Of a stretch of DNA of 64,000 nucleotides, positions 10,979 to 21,649 are shown piece after piece. Source of the stretch: Collybiopsis luxurians FD-317 M1 (Eukaryota; Basidiomycota; Agaricomycetes; Agaricales; Omphalotaceae); contig KN834779.1 of NCBI GenBank assembly GCA_000827265.1, forward strand, positions 501,970 through 565,969. Direction: 5' to 3'. The first letter of the stretch is position 1; each line of letters begins with the position of its first letter. The notes under the pieces were generated by a model. That model ran no database searches. It was not told where the DNA came from and worked only from the letters and a program-made list of their open reading frames with translations. Made by a program: the position numbers and the translations under genes.

Positions 10979-12272
10979 GTTGGTCCAAGGGCTAGGTTAG
11001 TTATGCCGATTGCCTATATACAGGCGGAATAATAATGTTGACTCGGCTTATATGCAGCCCTTTTCTGGTCCAATGAGTCATCGCCCTCAAAAGATGTAAT
11101 TAATCGCCTACTGTTTTCAAACTTCAAAAATCCATTACACAGATCGGCGACGGTGGCGTCCGATCCTGAACATTTACCAGGTGCTCAACTTGTGTTGCGG
11201 CCGCGTGTTGTACTACCTCTTCCAAATTAAATAACTTCAAGTTTAACGATGCTCGGCGCTTAAAGTAACGCCTCGCCTTCATATGAACCTGCTACAGTCA
11301 AGCCACTGTTGAAGATACCGAGATCGACACACGCCTCGACCGTCAGGTAGCACACAATCGCCGAGTAGTCAACTATCAAGTGCCGACCTTTAAACTTAGT
11401 ACCAGGATTATTCTTGAGCACTGCTCTTCATTGCTCGGAACGTGAACGTTTGAACTATCGATACATTATTTCCCAAAATTTGCAGCCATGGCTCAATCCC
11501 ATCTCTTCCGAGTTATCAGATTGGAAGAAGGACCCTCTCGACAGTCTGTCAGCGAAAATCCTTCGATCCGAAATTCGTTCGGCTCGTACAGCAAGTCCAC
11601 TTCTCGTGTAATCACTGCATTGATGAAGCTGAGGATGCCGCCCGCATACTAGAGAACATGACCTCCCTTACCGCGTAGAATATCTGTTACTCGGCTCCAC
11701 CCATTTCTCAGCTATAGGAATGCCACCATTTGAAAGACCTTTATATGGATGTCACAGGTTCAGCAGTATATGTTTTTTTGGAAGGATTGTGATAGCATTG
11801 TCTTCGAACCTATGATGTGAGTTCGTCTTGGCGCAACGTAATGCCAGCTTGTAAATAGGCTGTCATTCGCCATCTCCCGGTCAATGTGTTCGATGCTTCG
11901 AAGCTTCACCATACGGTGCATCGACGCGCTTTACTTATTACCGAAGTGCGGTTCACATCTATCTTCAAGTTTCTATTACTTACTAGAACGCAAATTCCAT
12001 TATCAAAGATACTGAACACGCTTTGCTGCAATCGACCATAGACTACTCACGCTTGGCCATTGTTCCGCTGTGATTGACTACTCTGTGTGTCTCAGCTTGT
12101 GCTGTGTCTTCGATTTGCAAAGTCACAACACCCTCGACCACGATGCTCGAACCCTAGAAGAGTAGTGTCTACCCACAGGAAGATTCTACCGCATGACAAA
12201 GTTTGGGTTTTTAAGTTACAAAGTACAGTATCTATGATATACATAGGTCTACTACAGACAGGCAGTCCAGGA
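10979..12272 (+). pseudogene. Gene-poor stretch with an eroded third F-box copy (about 11412-11820)
   Basis: From about 11490, GCT CAA TCC CAT CTC TTC CGA reads AQSHLFRVIRLEEG, matching the F-box exit helix of the two upstream copies (AQPRIFRAIRL). Further on, EDAARILENMTSLT then a stop and a fragment KDLYMDV match the copies' ILESLPSL and LKELYIDAT. The final fragment reads DSIVFEPMM. Large internal deletions and several stops are present. GGCGCTTAAAG followed by ACGCC lies at 11255-11272, in the same relative position as the promoter motif of copy 1. The remainder, 11821-12272, shows nothing. Confidence 0.6.
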
Positions 12273-14326
12273 TCACCGCTTCCAAGTGTTATGCAGACCA
12301 ACAGTGTCATCTCCGTTCATGGCTCCACTTGAAACCACTGCGTCGGTTATTCCATTCACTTGCGGAGCACCACCTCCACCTTTTCCCTCCGCCGACCCTA
12401 TATCCCCAGTCATCATTGCGACCTTGTGTCTAACGTTGTCGGCTCGCAATGTTTCCAGGTTAGACAGATAACCCTCGTCTACACCCCCGGTAACGTAGTC
12501 ACCATTGAATACAGAGCAATCGAACCTCTTAATGCTCGGATTGATGTGTCTGACGGACTCGATGAGGTCAGGAAGGGTTTGGAAGATAACCAGATCTGCG
12601 CCAATGGCCTCGGCGATATCTTCCTCGTTGCGACCGTAGGCCACAAGCTCTGATCGCGACGGCATATCAATTCCATAGACGTTAGGATATCTATTTAGAG
12701 TCGAAGTCCGATCAGACAAGTACTGGCATAGACGAGTCACAGAACTGACCGAATCGGCGGAGCACAGCTGGCAACTATAACCTTTTTGGCTCCAACATCC
12801 TTCGCCATTTGGATAATCTCTTTTGAAGTCGTGCCGCGGACGATCGAGTCTGCAGACTACAGTCACCAAAGAGTTCGGAAGGAAACAAACGCAGTTACTG
12901 ACCATCCACTAAGAGCACATTTCGTCCAGAAAACTCGAGAGCCATGGCATTGAGCTTTCGGCGGACATTTTTTTTTCTGAGGGCCTGTGTTATCGGAGGG
13001 GTAAACTGAGATACTAGAGGCTTTACCTCATCTGTTGGCCAGGCATAATGAAAGTCCTGCCCACATATCGGTTTTTGATGAACCCTTCACGATACGGCAG
13101 GCTAAGTTTCTGGGCCAAATTCAGCGCCGCTACCCGTGAAGTATCGGGAACCTTGTAAGGAGTCTTATGAAAAATCTCTCCCGTTGGGACCCGAAATAAG
13201 CTTACCGGAATAACGACGTCGACCGAGATATTTTTTTGGCTAAGAACGCGTTTTACCTCTTCAGCAAGCATGTCACCCATGGCCATCCGACTTCGGTAAA
13301 CACTAATCCCGTCCAAAACCGAGTCAGGCCGTGCGAAGTAGACGTATTCAAATATGTCGGGAGCAAAGGCTGCAGGTTCTACAACTTGTCGACGAGAGAC
13401 ACTTGATCGAGTGATGATTATAGCCTCGCCTACATTACTCAGCGCATTGAATAGAATGAGGCAGAGAGAAAGCAAACCTGGTTTAACGTCATCCCAGCCA
13501 CTGAATCCACTGGCATCAGCCACAACACTCTCACTCGCAAAAAGATAATCGGTTCCCGTCTCGGTCTTCCGTGCGGCCATCCCTACCGGTCTGATACCGT
13601 TCGGATCTCTGAATGCAATGATTCCGAAACCAGCGAGCATGGCAACGCAAGCATAGGCACCCTTGACCTGCTTCATCATGCCCCCGATGGCTGTAAATAT
13701 ATCTTCTTCATTGATTCGAAACTTGCCAGTCTGTTGAAGGTTGTTGGCAAAGATATTGAGTAGAAGCTCAGAATCCGATGAAGTGTTAATGTGGCGATGG
13801 GCCGTAGCATCCATAAACTGCAGTAGGGAAGCGGTATTGATCAAGTTTCCGTTCTGCTCCGATTGAGTGTCCTGACGAATGCAATGAAAGATTTACACTT
13901 ACATGGGCAAAAACTATCCCGTAAGGTGAATTGACATAGAATGGCTGGGCTTCAGCATTATTAAAGCTACCAGCGGTGGGATAACGGACTGTATATCGAG
14001 AATCAGGAACAATCTCAACAGAAGGACAAGGAAATGAGACTCACCATGCCCGACTCCCATTCCGCCTATCAGCTTTCGAATGGAACTTTCGTCGAAAATA
14101 TCCCTGACCATTCCGTTGGCTTTGCATTGGAAGAAGCGGCCTTTCGGACCACAAGTAACAATCCCGCAAGCATCTTGCCCTCTATGTTGTAGTAGAGAAA
14201 GTCCTTCGCAAATTTCAGCGGCACAATCGATGTTTGGATCGTGCAGCAGCAAGCCTAGGATACCACACACTGACAGTGACCCAAAAGTCAAGCGACGCGG
14301 TCAAAGCTGGGAATATGGTACTCACT
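12273..14326 (-). CDS. ADE4: Amidophosphoribosyltransferase (glutamine PRPP amidotransferase)
   Basis: First committed enzyme of de novo purine synthesis: it transfers glutamine amide nitrogen to PRPP. Starts [11 protein letters not shown], whose Cys becomes the N-terminal nucleophile. The glutaminase part has [11 protein letters not shown] and the region [17 protein letters not shown]. The phosphoribosyltransferase part has GRNVLLVDG followed by [12 protein letters not shown], the PRPP-binding loop. About eight introns. The start codon is split: A at 14326 ends exon 1, a 56-nt intron spans 14325-14270, and TG at 14269-14268 begins exon 2. Only this junction makes the Cys follow Met directly. 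A Gly-rich tail ([10 protein letters not shown]) precedes the stop. An out-of-frame ATG lies upstream in exon 1 at 14378. Purine-repressed regulation is expected but no site is visible. Confidence 0.93.
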
Positions 14327-14378
14327 GTTCAAAATTGGAGCTGATCGTATTCACGAACGTGGTTGAAAGGGAAGACAT

Positions 14379-14927
14379 TTTTTTCTTAACCTGTTCGGCA
14401 AGTCCGAAAAAAAAGCAAATTCGATTACGTCAAGCTGCCCGCAATTTGCACGTGCGTGTCACGCCAATTATGCGGAGACACGAGTTACTTCTGAACGCGA
14501 CTTGGAATTCCTTGACGCGTCAATCCTCGCATAGCTTGGGTGTACTGCAAGCCTCTCTAACGTCTCCGAGGTGGTCTCCGTGACTGAAGGTTATCCAGTT
14601 TAATACTCCTCGTAACGTCTTTTCCGAATCATCACTACCGATAGATACTAAGTGAAGGCAGACTCCCGCAACTTCTAGAGGAGAAAAGATACAAGGAGAC
14701 CGGCCCTCGAGCTTAGCACTCAGGATACCTAGCAGCTGAAAGGATACAAAGATCTCGTCTGGGGTGATCTAGAAGATATTAAGGATTGTGAAGTCCGTAA
14801 CAACCGGATATGGCAAGTCTCTATAGATATGTCTAATAAATGATATAATAGCTTCAAGTTAAACCAGTCCAGTCTAAACCTACGCCCAAAGATAGAAATG
14901 TGAAAGAGTCCTCTTGGTATTTTGATT
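14379..14927. other. Intergenic, nothing recognised
   Basis: Upstream of ADE4 and downstream of the WOPR gene. A TTGACGCGTCAA palindrome lies at about 14511-14522, an MCB-like site. No open frame is supported. Confidence 0.4.
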
Positions 14928-15904
14928 CTAGGATACATGCCTAGAGTTAAGCATATGTATGACACGATGGTCCTCCGAGATTCTACCCCCCGGGCTCAGT
15001 GGGGCGTAAAAAGATCGAGGATGCAGTGCATCCGATCCCACCGTCGAGTATAACGAAGGCAAAGCGGTAGAACGAGGAGCAGATCCACGGAGGCTGGCAT
15101 TCGGTACCGAGGGACTCGGGGAGTTTAGAAAATCCAGGGTGCTGCCATCTTCGCTTCTAGACCTTGATTTTCCTCCATGGTAGATACCAGGTGGAACAGT
15201 AAGTCTAGACAGGATTGGATCGCGGTCAATTGTCGGCATCGAAGGAAGGTCAGCATACGTGAAATAAGCTGTGAGATGCCATTTTCGAGGTTTGGTATTT
15301 GGAGCAAGGACTACCCAAGCGGAATATGCTTGTTTCACTAATCCTGAATGATTACCTCCGCTCCGATCTTGATGTAACAACGCAGACGAAGCCGGAGAAC
15401 TTCGTGTTGGACCATCCACAAATCGGAAGGTAGAGTGCCTGAACCAGTAACCAGTAAAGATCTGACAAAGCCTGTGTCAAAGCATATGAATTACCGCTGA
15501 TTCTGTTCTGGAGAATCACCATCCGAAGGGAGCTTCTCATCGTAGAATAGGTATGGCTATCGAGGCGCCTTTAGAGCGTGTCGCAGAATATCAGTATAAG
15601 GCTTGTCCATACCTCGCGCATTCTCGATTGACCCCAAACGCGTCCGTCTATATAGAAAAAGATAAGATTATCTTTTTAGCGCATATGCAAGTGGTTTCAG
15701 CATACCAGTCCATCGTTTCAAGCCAGATTCATCCTCGCACTCTTCCCAAACAAAAACCGACCCTGAGCGTACATGCATGGATCGCTCTACTTCGTTCAAT
15801 CGTCGAACAACTGGCCGTAGCTGGCCCTGTCGAACCGCCTCGAATACAGTATGGGCGTCTCGAGCATCGCGAACATGAAGGCGAGGATGAGTAGGTCGTT
15901 GCAT
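14928..15904 (-). CDS. WOPR-domain transcription regulator (Gti1/Pac2 family)
   Basis: Fungal DNA-binding regulator family that includes Wor1, Ryp1, Gti1 and Pac2, controllers of morphology, sporulation and pathogenic development. The N-terminal WOPRa box reads THPRLHVRDARDAHTVFEA through MHVRSGSVFVWEECEDESG, KRWTDGRVWGQSRMRE and FLFYDEK-like PYLFYDEKLP, assembled over introns. The WOPRb box reads SGLVKQAYSAWV and KWHLTAYFTYADLPSMPT, followed by VPPGIYHGG. The C-terminus EDHRVIHMLNSRHVS is also typical of the family. Four introns; ATG at 15904. At about 270 residues it is almost only the WOPR domain, lacking the long Gln-rich tail of Wor1 and so closer to the short Gti1/Pac2 type. Target genes are unknown. 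Confidence 0.88.
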
Positions 15905-16599
15905 TGGGGCAGAATATGATGAATATTTTAGTAGTTGGTGAGCAATACTGGGATGAATTGTATCCCATCCTTATATACCGAGTAGTAAGCCAAGCTTCGG
16001 TATGTTGCGTTGGACATTAGAGCCGGAGGCTTGTACGTGAATTTTTGGCTCCAAAAAGACTAAATTATACCGTGAGCAATCAGGATCGGCTTTAAAAATA
16101 CCAAGTCCATCAAGAATAGATCCATTATGTCGGTTCATTTTGCTCGAAGTATAGTGTGGGTTTGGTGCACGTAGCACGCCCTCCGGAACAAACCAACATC
16201 CCTTGAACTTGCGGATATAGGCGTGGAACTGCACTTAACCGGTGATCTAAACGACAAAAGTGATAATCCAAAGACAAGCGAAGGGGAGATATGCGGCGTC
16301 GACAAGCAAATGGATTAGGGTCTGATCGACAATTACCATTAAGATTCGGCATTACCCAGGGTATACATCCAGCAAGGCTGTACGTGGTCGTGAAGGTCGT
16401 GCGCATACAGTCATTTAAAGTCAAGAAAAACGCTAAACTTGACGCTTAGAATGGTTACGGAGCGTGGGAAAATATCACCAACATATTTCCACGTGGCTTT
16501 CAATTCTCGGCGCTAATTCAAATGAACGCCTCGTCCTCTTCCAGAAAGACTGTAGACTAAATAGCGTCGTGTTTTCTCAGCGAACATACAACCTTTCCG
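15905..16599. promoter_or_regulatory. Shared upstream region of the WOPR gene and elongin A
   Basis: About 700 bp between divergent starts, with no gene supported. GGCGCTAATTCA followed by GAACGCC lies at 16509-16530, about 70-90 bp before the elongin A start, resembling the recurrent GCGC(T)TAAA...CGCC element with a longer spacer. Confidence 0.4.
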
Positions 16600-17885
16600 A
16601 TGTCCCCAGACAATGAAGGTTCAGGGTCCAGCCGCCGTATCCAAAGCCTTGTACAGCTTTGCCAACGAGGTAAGCGAGTTTCCTTCTCATGCTGGAACAA
16701 TCTTTAATCGTCGAACAGTGGCAGGAAATCACATAGAATGTACGAACTCTCCACTGTGAATCCGTCCGAGAACTAACGGACGTACAGCCATTAGCAGCCT
16801 TGGGGAGCTGCCATTCAACTTGGTCAGACCAATACTTGAACGTTGTTCGGCGGAACAACTGTTGCGAGTGGAAGATTCCTCCCCAGTATGTCATCTCATG
16901 ATTTATTTGTTAGTGGCTCTGACATTTCATGATGCTCTACAGCATTTGAAGAGGGACTCCGAAGGCATGTCTCCAGGCCGTTTTATACCCGCAGCAGCCC
17001 GTTATATCTGACTTATTATCGTAGAGTTATGGAAAACCTTATGTCTCCGCACTTTTCCTGCACTGCTGGAGCGTCATAACGATGACACGGATGCTGTGCC
17101 AAACTTCTGGAGGGACCATTTCTTTGTAAGTTTGGATGTATGGCATCGTAGGGTCTAAAGTTTATCTGGACAAAATTAGGTCTTACGGGAAGCGGAAGCG
17201 AAACGATTCGAGGAAATAGGACTTCGTATCCGTTCGCAAAGACGTGAAGCCGATGAGCGTAAGAAGGAACGTGAGGTCAAGCTCACTGATCGTCTGCCAC
17301 CCCCAAAACGCCAACGAACAGGATGTAGGCTGGCTATCTACTCATGTGTATCTCTTGAATCTCATATAGTGTCACTCTGTAGGGAACATGCCTGCTCAGC
17401 CAAAAACTCTTTTCCAGAAAACGCGATCAGAAGCATCCAAGCTGCAAAAGAACATGTACAACGCTCGTATGATACCCCCTATGCCCAAAGGGAAAGATTA
17501 TGTTCCTTCCGGGCGTATTTCCGGTGGTACAATCCTTTCACCTCCGCATTCCAACTACGCAAGCCGTGTGACCGTGAACACGGTGATTCGGCGTCCAACA
17601 GGTTCAACTGCGAGTTCTGGAACCTCTGTGTCTTTGCAAACAGAACCAAAGAAAATTCCCTCCGTTCCCGAGTCAATCACTTCGGCCCCGTCGAAGAGTC
17701 ATCCCTTTCTTTCCTCAAGTAATAGTGCACAACCCACTTCCAAGAAGGATCTTCCTCCAAATCCCCAATCTCCACCTTCTTCCCCTGAGAAACTACTTGC
17801 CAGACCTTTGCCTGTTGTCAAAAAGGATCCTATGGCATCTCTGTTCGTGCCCAAACATCGTGCCCACTCACAACTCACTCGTTAA
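16600..17885 (+). CDS. Elongin A (RNA polymerase II transcription factor SIII subunit A)
   Basis: Elongin A binds elongin C through a BC-box/F-box-like region and serves in transcription elongation and in ubiquitylation of stalled polymerase. The ATG at 16600 gives RIQSLVQLCQRVAGNHIESI then SSLGELPFNLVRPILERC and EQLLRVEDSSP, the Elongin_A domain order. Next are ELWKTLCLRTFP and NFWRDHFFVLREAEAKRFEE, then a basic stretch with LPPPKRQRTG and a long Ser/Pro-rich C-terminal tail. Six introns are inferred. One (16965-17024) begins with GC (AAG|GCATGT), because no GT donor keeps frame. The opening of exon 2 (VAGNHIE) was fixed by matching phases. ELA1 is the yeast counterpart. Confidence 0.87.
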
Positions 17886-18635
17886 GCTTGAGCTTCATTA
17901 TACTCTAACTGGACACCATCAGGGAGTCCAGTGTTTTAGTCAACCTTTCTCTTCCCGTAATTTTCTGGGTTATACACACATGCTCTATCACCCCTTGCAT
18001 TATTCTCCTTAGATATCATTTTTATACCTTCCTGCTAGGATATGTATTGCTCAAATTACGGACTATACTTGCAACTTTGGATTTTATTCTTCACACTGCA
18101 TCTCTCTTTTCACATATCTATGTATGCATGTATTGTATTTTTACTGTACTGATTCACGAGTTAATGTTGTTAGATCAAAACCTAGAGTGAAGAGCTGTGG
18201 GCAGCCCTTGCACATGCTTTGACCACTACTTTGTGTCGTGCACCTTACTAGAGCCTCCGCGAAGACGGAAATATGTCTACTGGTCATTAATAAATTGTGG
18301 TGTAGCTTCGAGACAGATGTAGCAGATAGTGGTGTGAAAATGGTACAAACCTATGTACAATACTGTGGTGACTTGGAAGGTGGCGGACAAAAAAAAGGAA
18401 ACAAAACTATGGATGTAAATAAATGGGTTGTAATGCAATGCTTGGATGACAACGACGATTGAAAAAATGCACAGTGAATTACAGAAGTCAAAGTGTCATC
18501 AATGTGAGAACAGTATAGAGCAGAAAAAAGAAAAATATATCGACCGCGCACCTAGGCGACAGAAGAAGCAAAAAGAAGGAAACTGGGGCAGCGGAAAGGC
18601 TATGTACATACGTGTGCGTGGGTGTGGGTGTATAT
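17886..18635. other. Intergenic between convergent 3' ends
   Basis: AT-rich sequence after elongin A and beyond the stop of the GID7-like gene. Probably two 3' UTRs. No coding frame or RNA gene recognised. Confidence 0.5.
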
Positions 18636-21620
18636 TCACAACCGCGTAGAGGAGCTTCCTGGACCGATTTCTTCTGTGTCTCCATCTACCTGGCGCGTCT
18701 TTCCCTTGCCTTTCGCACTAGCTGAAACCGAAAAGTCGGTATGCGAACGTCCTCCTGGAACGTCTCTGCTGATATCAGGCGGAGGTGATTCCCATATGCG
18801 AATACTATGATCGTCCGAGCACGACGCAAACATTTGGTGATTCCTCGGGTTCCATGCCACCGAGTTCACACTCCCTTCCCCGTGTCCAGAAAGAACCTCG
18901 AGAAGGGCTCCGGTATCTCGATGCCAGACGTAGACGTTTCCGTCTAGAAGAAATAAAAGGACCCGATGATCAATGCAACTTCTATACTGGATCAAAGAAT
19001 CGTTGGCTGACCTTCGCTTCCACTGGCAACAAAATTATCATTGACACCGCCCAAACAGCTCCGAATGATATGTCGACCTTGTCGCTGACCGGTGAACTTG
19101 CGAGCTAACCGAACACGATGAAGATCCCACAGTTGAATTTCCTGTTCAAAGGATATCAGGTACTGTGAATGGACTAAAAGGTAGCCAGACAAAGAGACTC
19201 ACATCGGGAGAGTGGTTGATCAGGGCATACTGAGAATCTTTCGAGACTTTCACGCTTGTAAGTTCGCCTTCAAGTTTGAAAGAGCTGCGAGAAATTCGGG
19301 ATGAGAAGACGTCGCATTCAAATGTTTTTCAAGCAAAGAAGTATATATAGAACGGCTGGAAAGCGAAACTCCCACTCACGATTCTACTTGTCTCGTAGAC
19401 AAGTGGTATATCACACACCGATTCTCGGGGGCTTTGATACTCGTCGCAGGATTCCCACTTGGATTTGTATTATCGCCGCCATTACGACGAGCCCTAGACG
19501 TAGTGGTAGACTCGGACAAAGACGGAGCATGCATTCCAATAGAAACCACGCGTGTAAGATCTGGGGTAACAGCGAGGTCGGTCACTCGTATTTCTGTAAA
19601 TCCCCATGAAAGCTTCTTGTTCCCTTCGGCGTCCTACAGGATCACATTGTGGTGTAAATACGAGGACTGAAAGCAAATGAATGGAACTTACCCATTGAAT
19701 AATCTTGCGATCTAAGGCCCCTGATATAAAGCCTGAACCATCCGGTAACCAAGAAAGAGCGGTCACCGTTTCGGTGTGCTCTTCCATACTGCGAAGTAAG
19801 GTACCCGTCTGGAGATCAGGGAGAAAAACAGCTTGAGCGGCTTTTATCAATACAAACGCGTGGTCAATCAACCGACCTTTGCATTCCAGAGTTTAATATG
19901 GTGTTCTGCACCTGTGAGCAACATGGTATCGTCTAATGACCATGCTATACTATGGACAGGGAAATCGTGCTCCCTGAGGACGAGACGCGCTTCCCACTTC
20001 TTCGAATCAAGCTATATCATAAAAGTCACGCTACACGGAATGGAAAAAGCTTATCTAAAACTCACCCCAATGTACCATATAATGGCGGTCTTGTCTTTGC
20101 TTCCGCTAGCAAGGTACGTTCCATCATGACTCCATTCCACATTCCAAACCTCATCTGCGTGCCCCAGTAACACTGTTGTCGTAATCCCAGGGAAACCATC
20201 CCTATTACACTCGTGATCACTTAATAACGAGAACGGTGTTGATTCAAAAGGTGTATTGTGATATGTACACCGCCGGAGCTGGTCTTCATGCGCTTGGTGT
20301 AAAAGAGTAAGGAATCTTCGTTGCGGGATCATGACAGTAGGAGGAATGAAACCTGGATGCAACAGCAGTTTTAAATAAGAGGAAACAGCTTCGAGCAGCG
20401 CGCGCTTACGATGTAATTCCAGCAGTAGCTGATGCCTTGATTGACCTGAAGCGCCGTCCCACTCTGCTCGTTGCCGAATGTCTTCAGGATCGGTACACAT
20501 TAGCAGGCTGAAGAAGGGCGTTTGTGAATTGAAAGCCGGAAGTCAAGGTGGATATATCTCACCTTGATAATGCATGCAATTGAGTAGGCTCGGGACTTGA
20601 GGAAGCTAATTCGGTTCGTAATACATGTAGAGCAGCAGCAGTTTTTCGTGCTTCCAGTAACTCCAGATACTTCTGTTTGTTTATCAAAAACTTGGCATCC
20701 TAGAAAAATAAGAGGTCAGAAATTGGGGGGCGAGCAGAATGCATAGCACACACCCATAGATTATCCTCATCTACAATGCCCAGCTGTGATAGTGCATCCT
20801 CCGCCTTTGACCATATTCCGTCTAATATATACTCTCGAAATCGCTGTACCTCGGGCTCCTCCATTGAATAACCAGACTCGGCTTCTAAAGTTGCTGCTGA
20901 TTCGCTATTATGAACGCGTAAACAAAGACCTGCGGAAGAACAACACCAAGACTCACGTATAACCCACATCTCTCAGACTCTGGAGCAGTATCCTAACAAA
21001 TTCCTCTCTGTCCACATTAGAATCGTCGTACAAAAGATGTCCGGGAAGATTGACTCTGGCGAGGGCACCTCGGCCGTGCTTCCCGTTGCTTCCGCTTGCT
21101 CCAGAGGCGCCGTTTCCGTTGGTAAAGGATACAAAGCCGTTTCCGTTCATTGTGTGACCGTTGGTGGTAGAAAGCCCTTTATGTGAAGGACCTGCAATAG
21201 CAGGGCTGGAACTGGGACTAGTTTCGTCTGAATTACTGAGACGCATGGTTGATGGGGTTGAAGGAATAGGGTTGCCTATTCTTTGTCTCTTGCGAGCTCG
21301 GGGTGATTCGAGGTCTAGAAAGAAAAGGCAGTTTAGGTCATTTGTGACAGCCAATTACATAGTAATACGACGGTACCGATGGAGGGAGCAGATAAGAGCG
21401 AATCGCCAGTACTGCTTTCAGAGTGCTCCAGTTCACTCCTGGGCCTTGTCGCTGGTATGAGACTTGAAGTCGAAGAAGATGGAATTGGCTGCGAAGATAA
21501 AAGGGAGGGTGAGGACGTTGTGTGAACAGTGGGTGAAGATTCCAGAGTTACAAAGGCGGCTGGGGAAGTCACTGAAGACGATGGCTCCCGAGGGGGATGC
21601 CGGGAGTTATTTGGAGGAGT
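18636..21620 (-). CDS. GID7/WDR26-like LisH-CTLH-WD40 protein
   Basis: Scaffold subunit of the GID/CTLH ubiquitin ligase (WDR26 in animals, Gid7 in yeast), which in yeast degrades gluconeogenic enzymes. After a disordered Ser/Asn/Gly-rich start come a LisH motif (EEFVRILLQSLRDVGYTESA) and a CTLH segment (VQRFREYILDGIWSKAEDAL). WD40 repeats follow, such as HADEVWNVEWSHDGTYLASG, HTETVTALSWLPDGSGFISG and GSVNSVAWNPRNHQMFASC with SDDHSIRIW. A basic tail (KGKGKTRQ) ends at 18636. Many introns, one of which splits ACC at GGT TAT AC|C GAA. The frame upstream of SVTSPAAFVTLESS has no ATG before its stop: the first candidate start is ATT at about 21630-21632 in the context GCCACCATT, or else an internal Met further in (MRLSNSDE). 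The 5' end is therefore uncertain. Confidence 0.87.
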
Positions 21621-21649
21621 AGAATCAATGGTGGCCGTTGGAAATCAAA

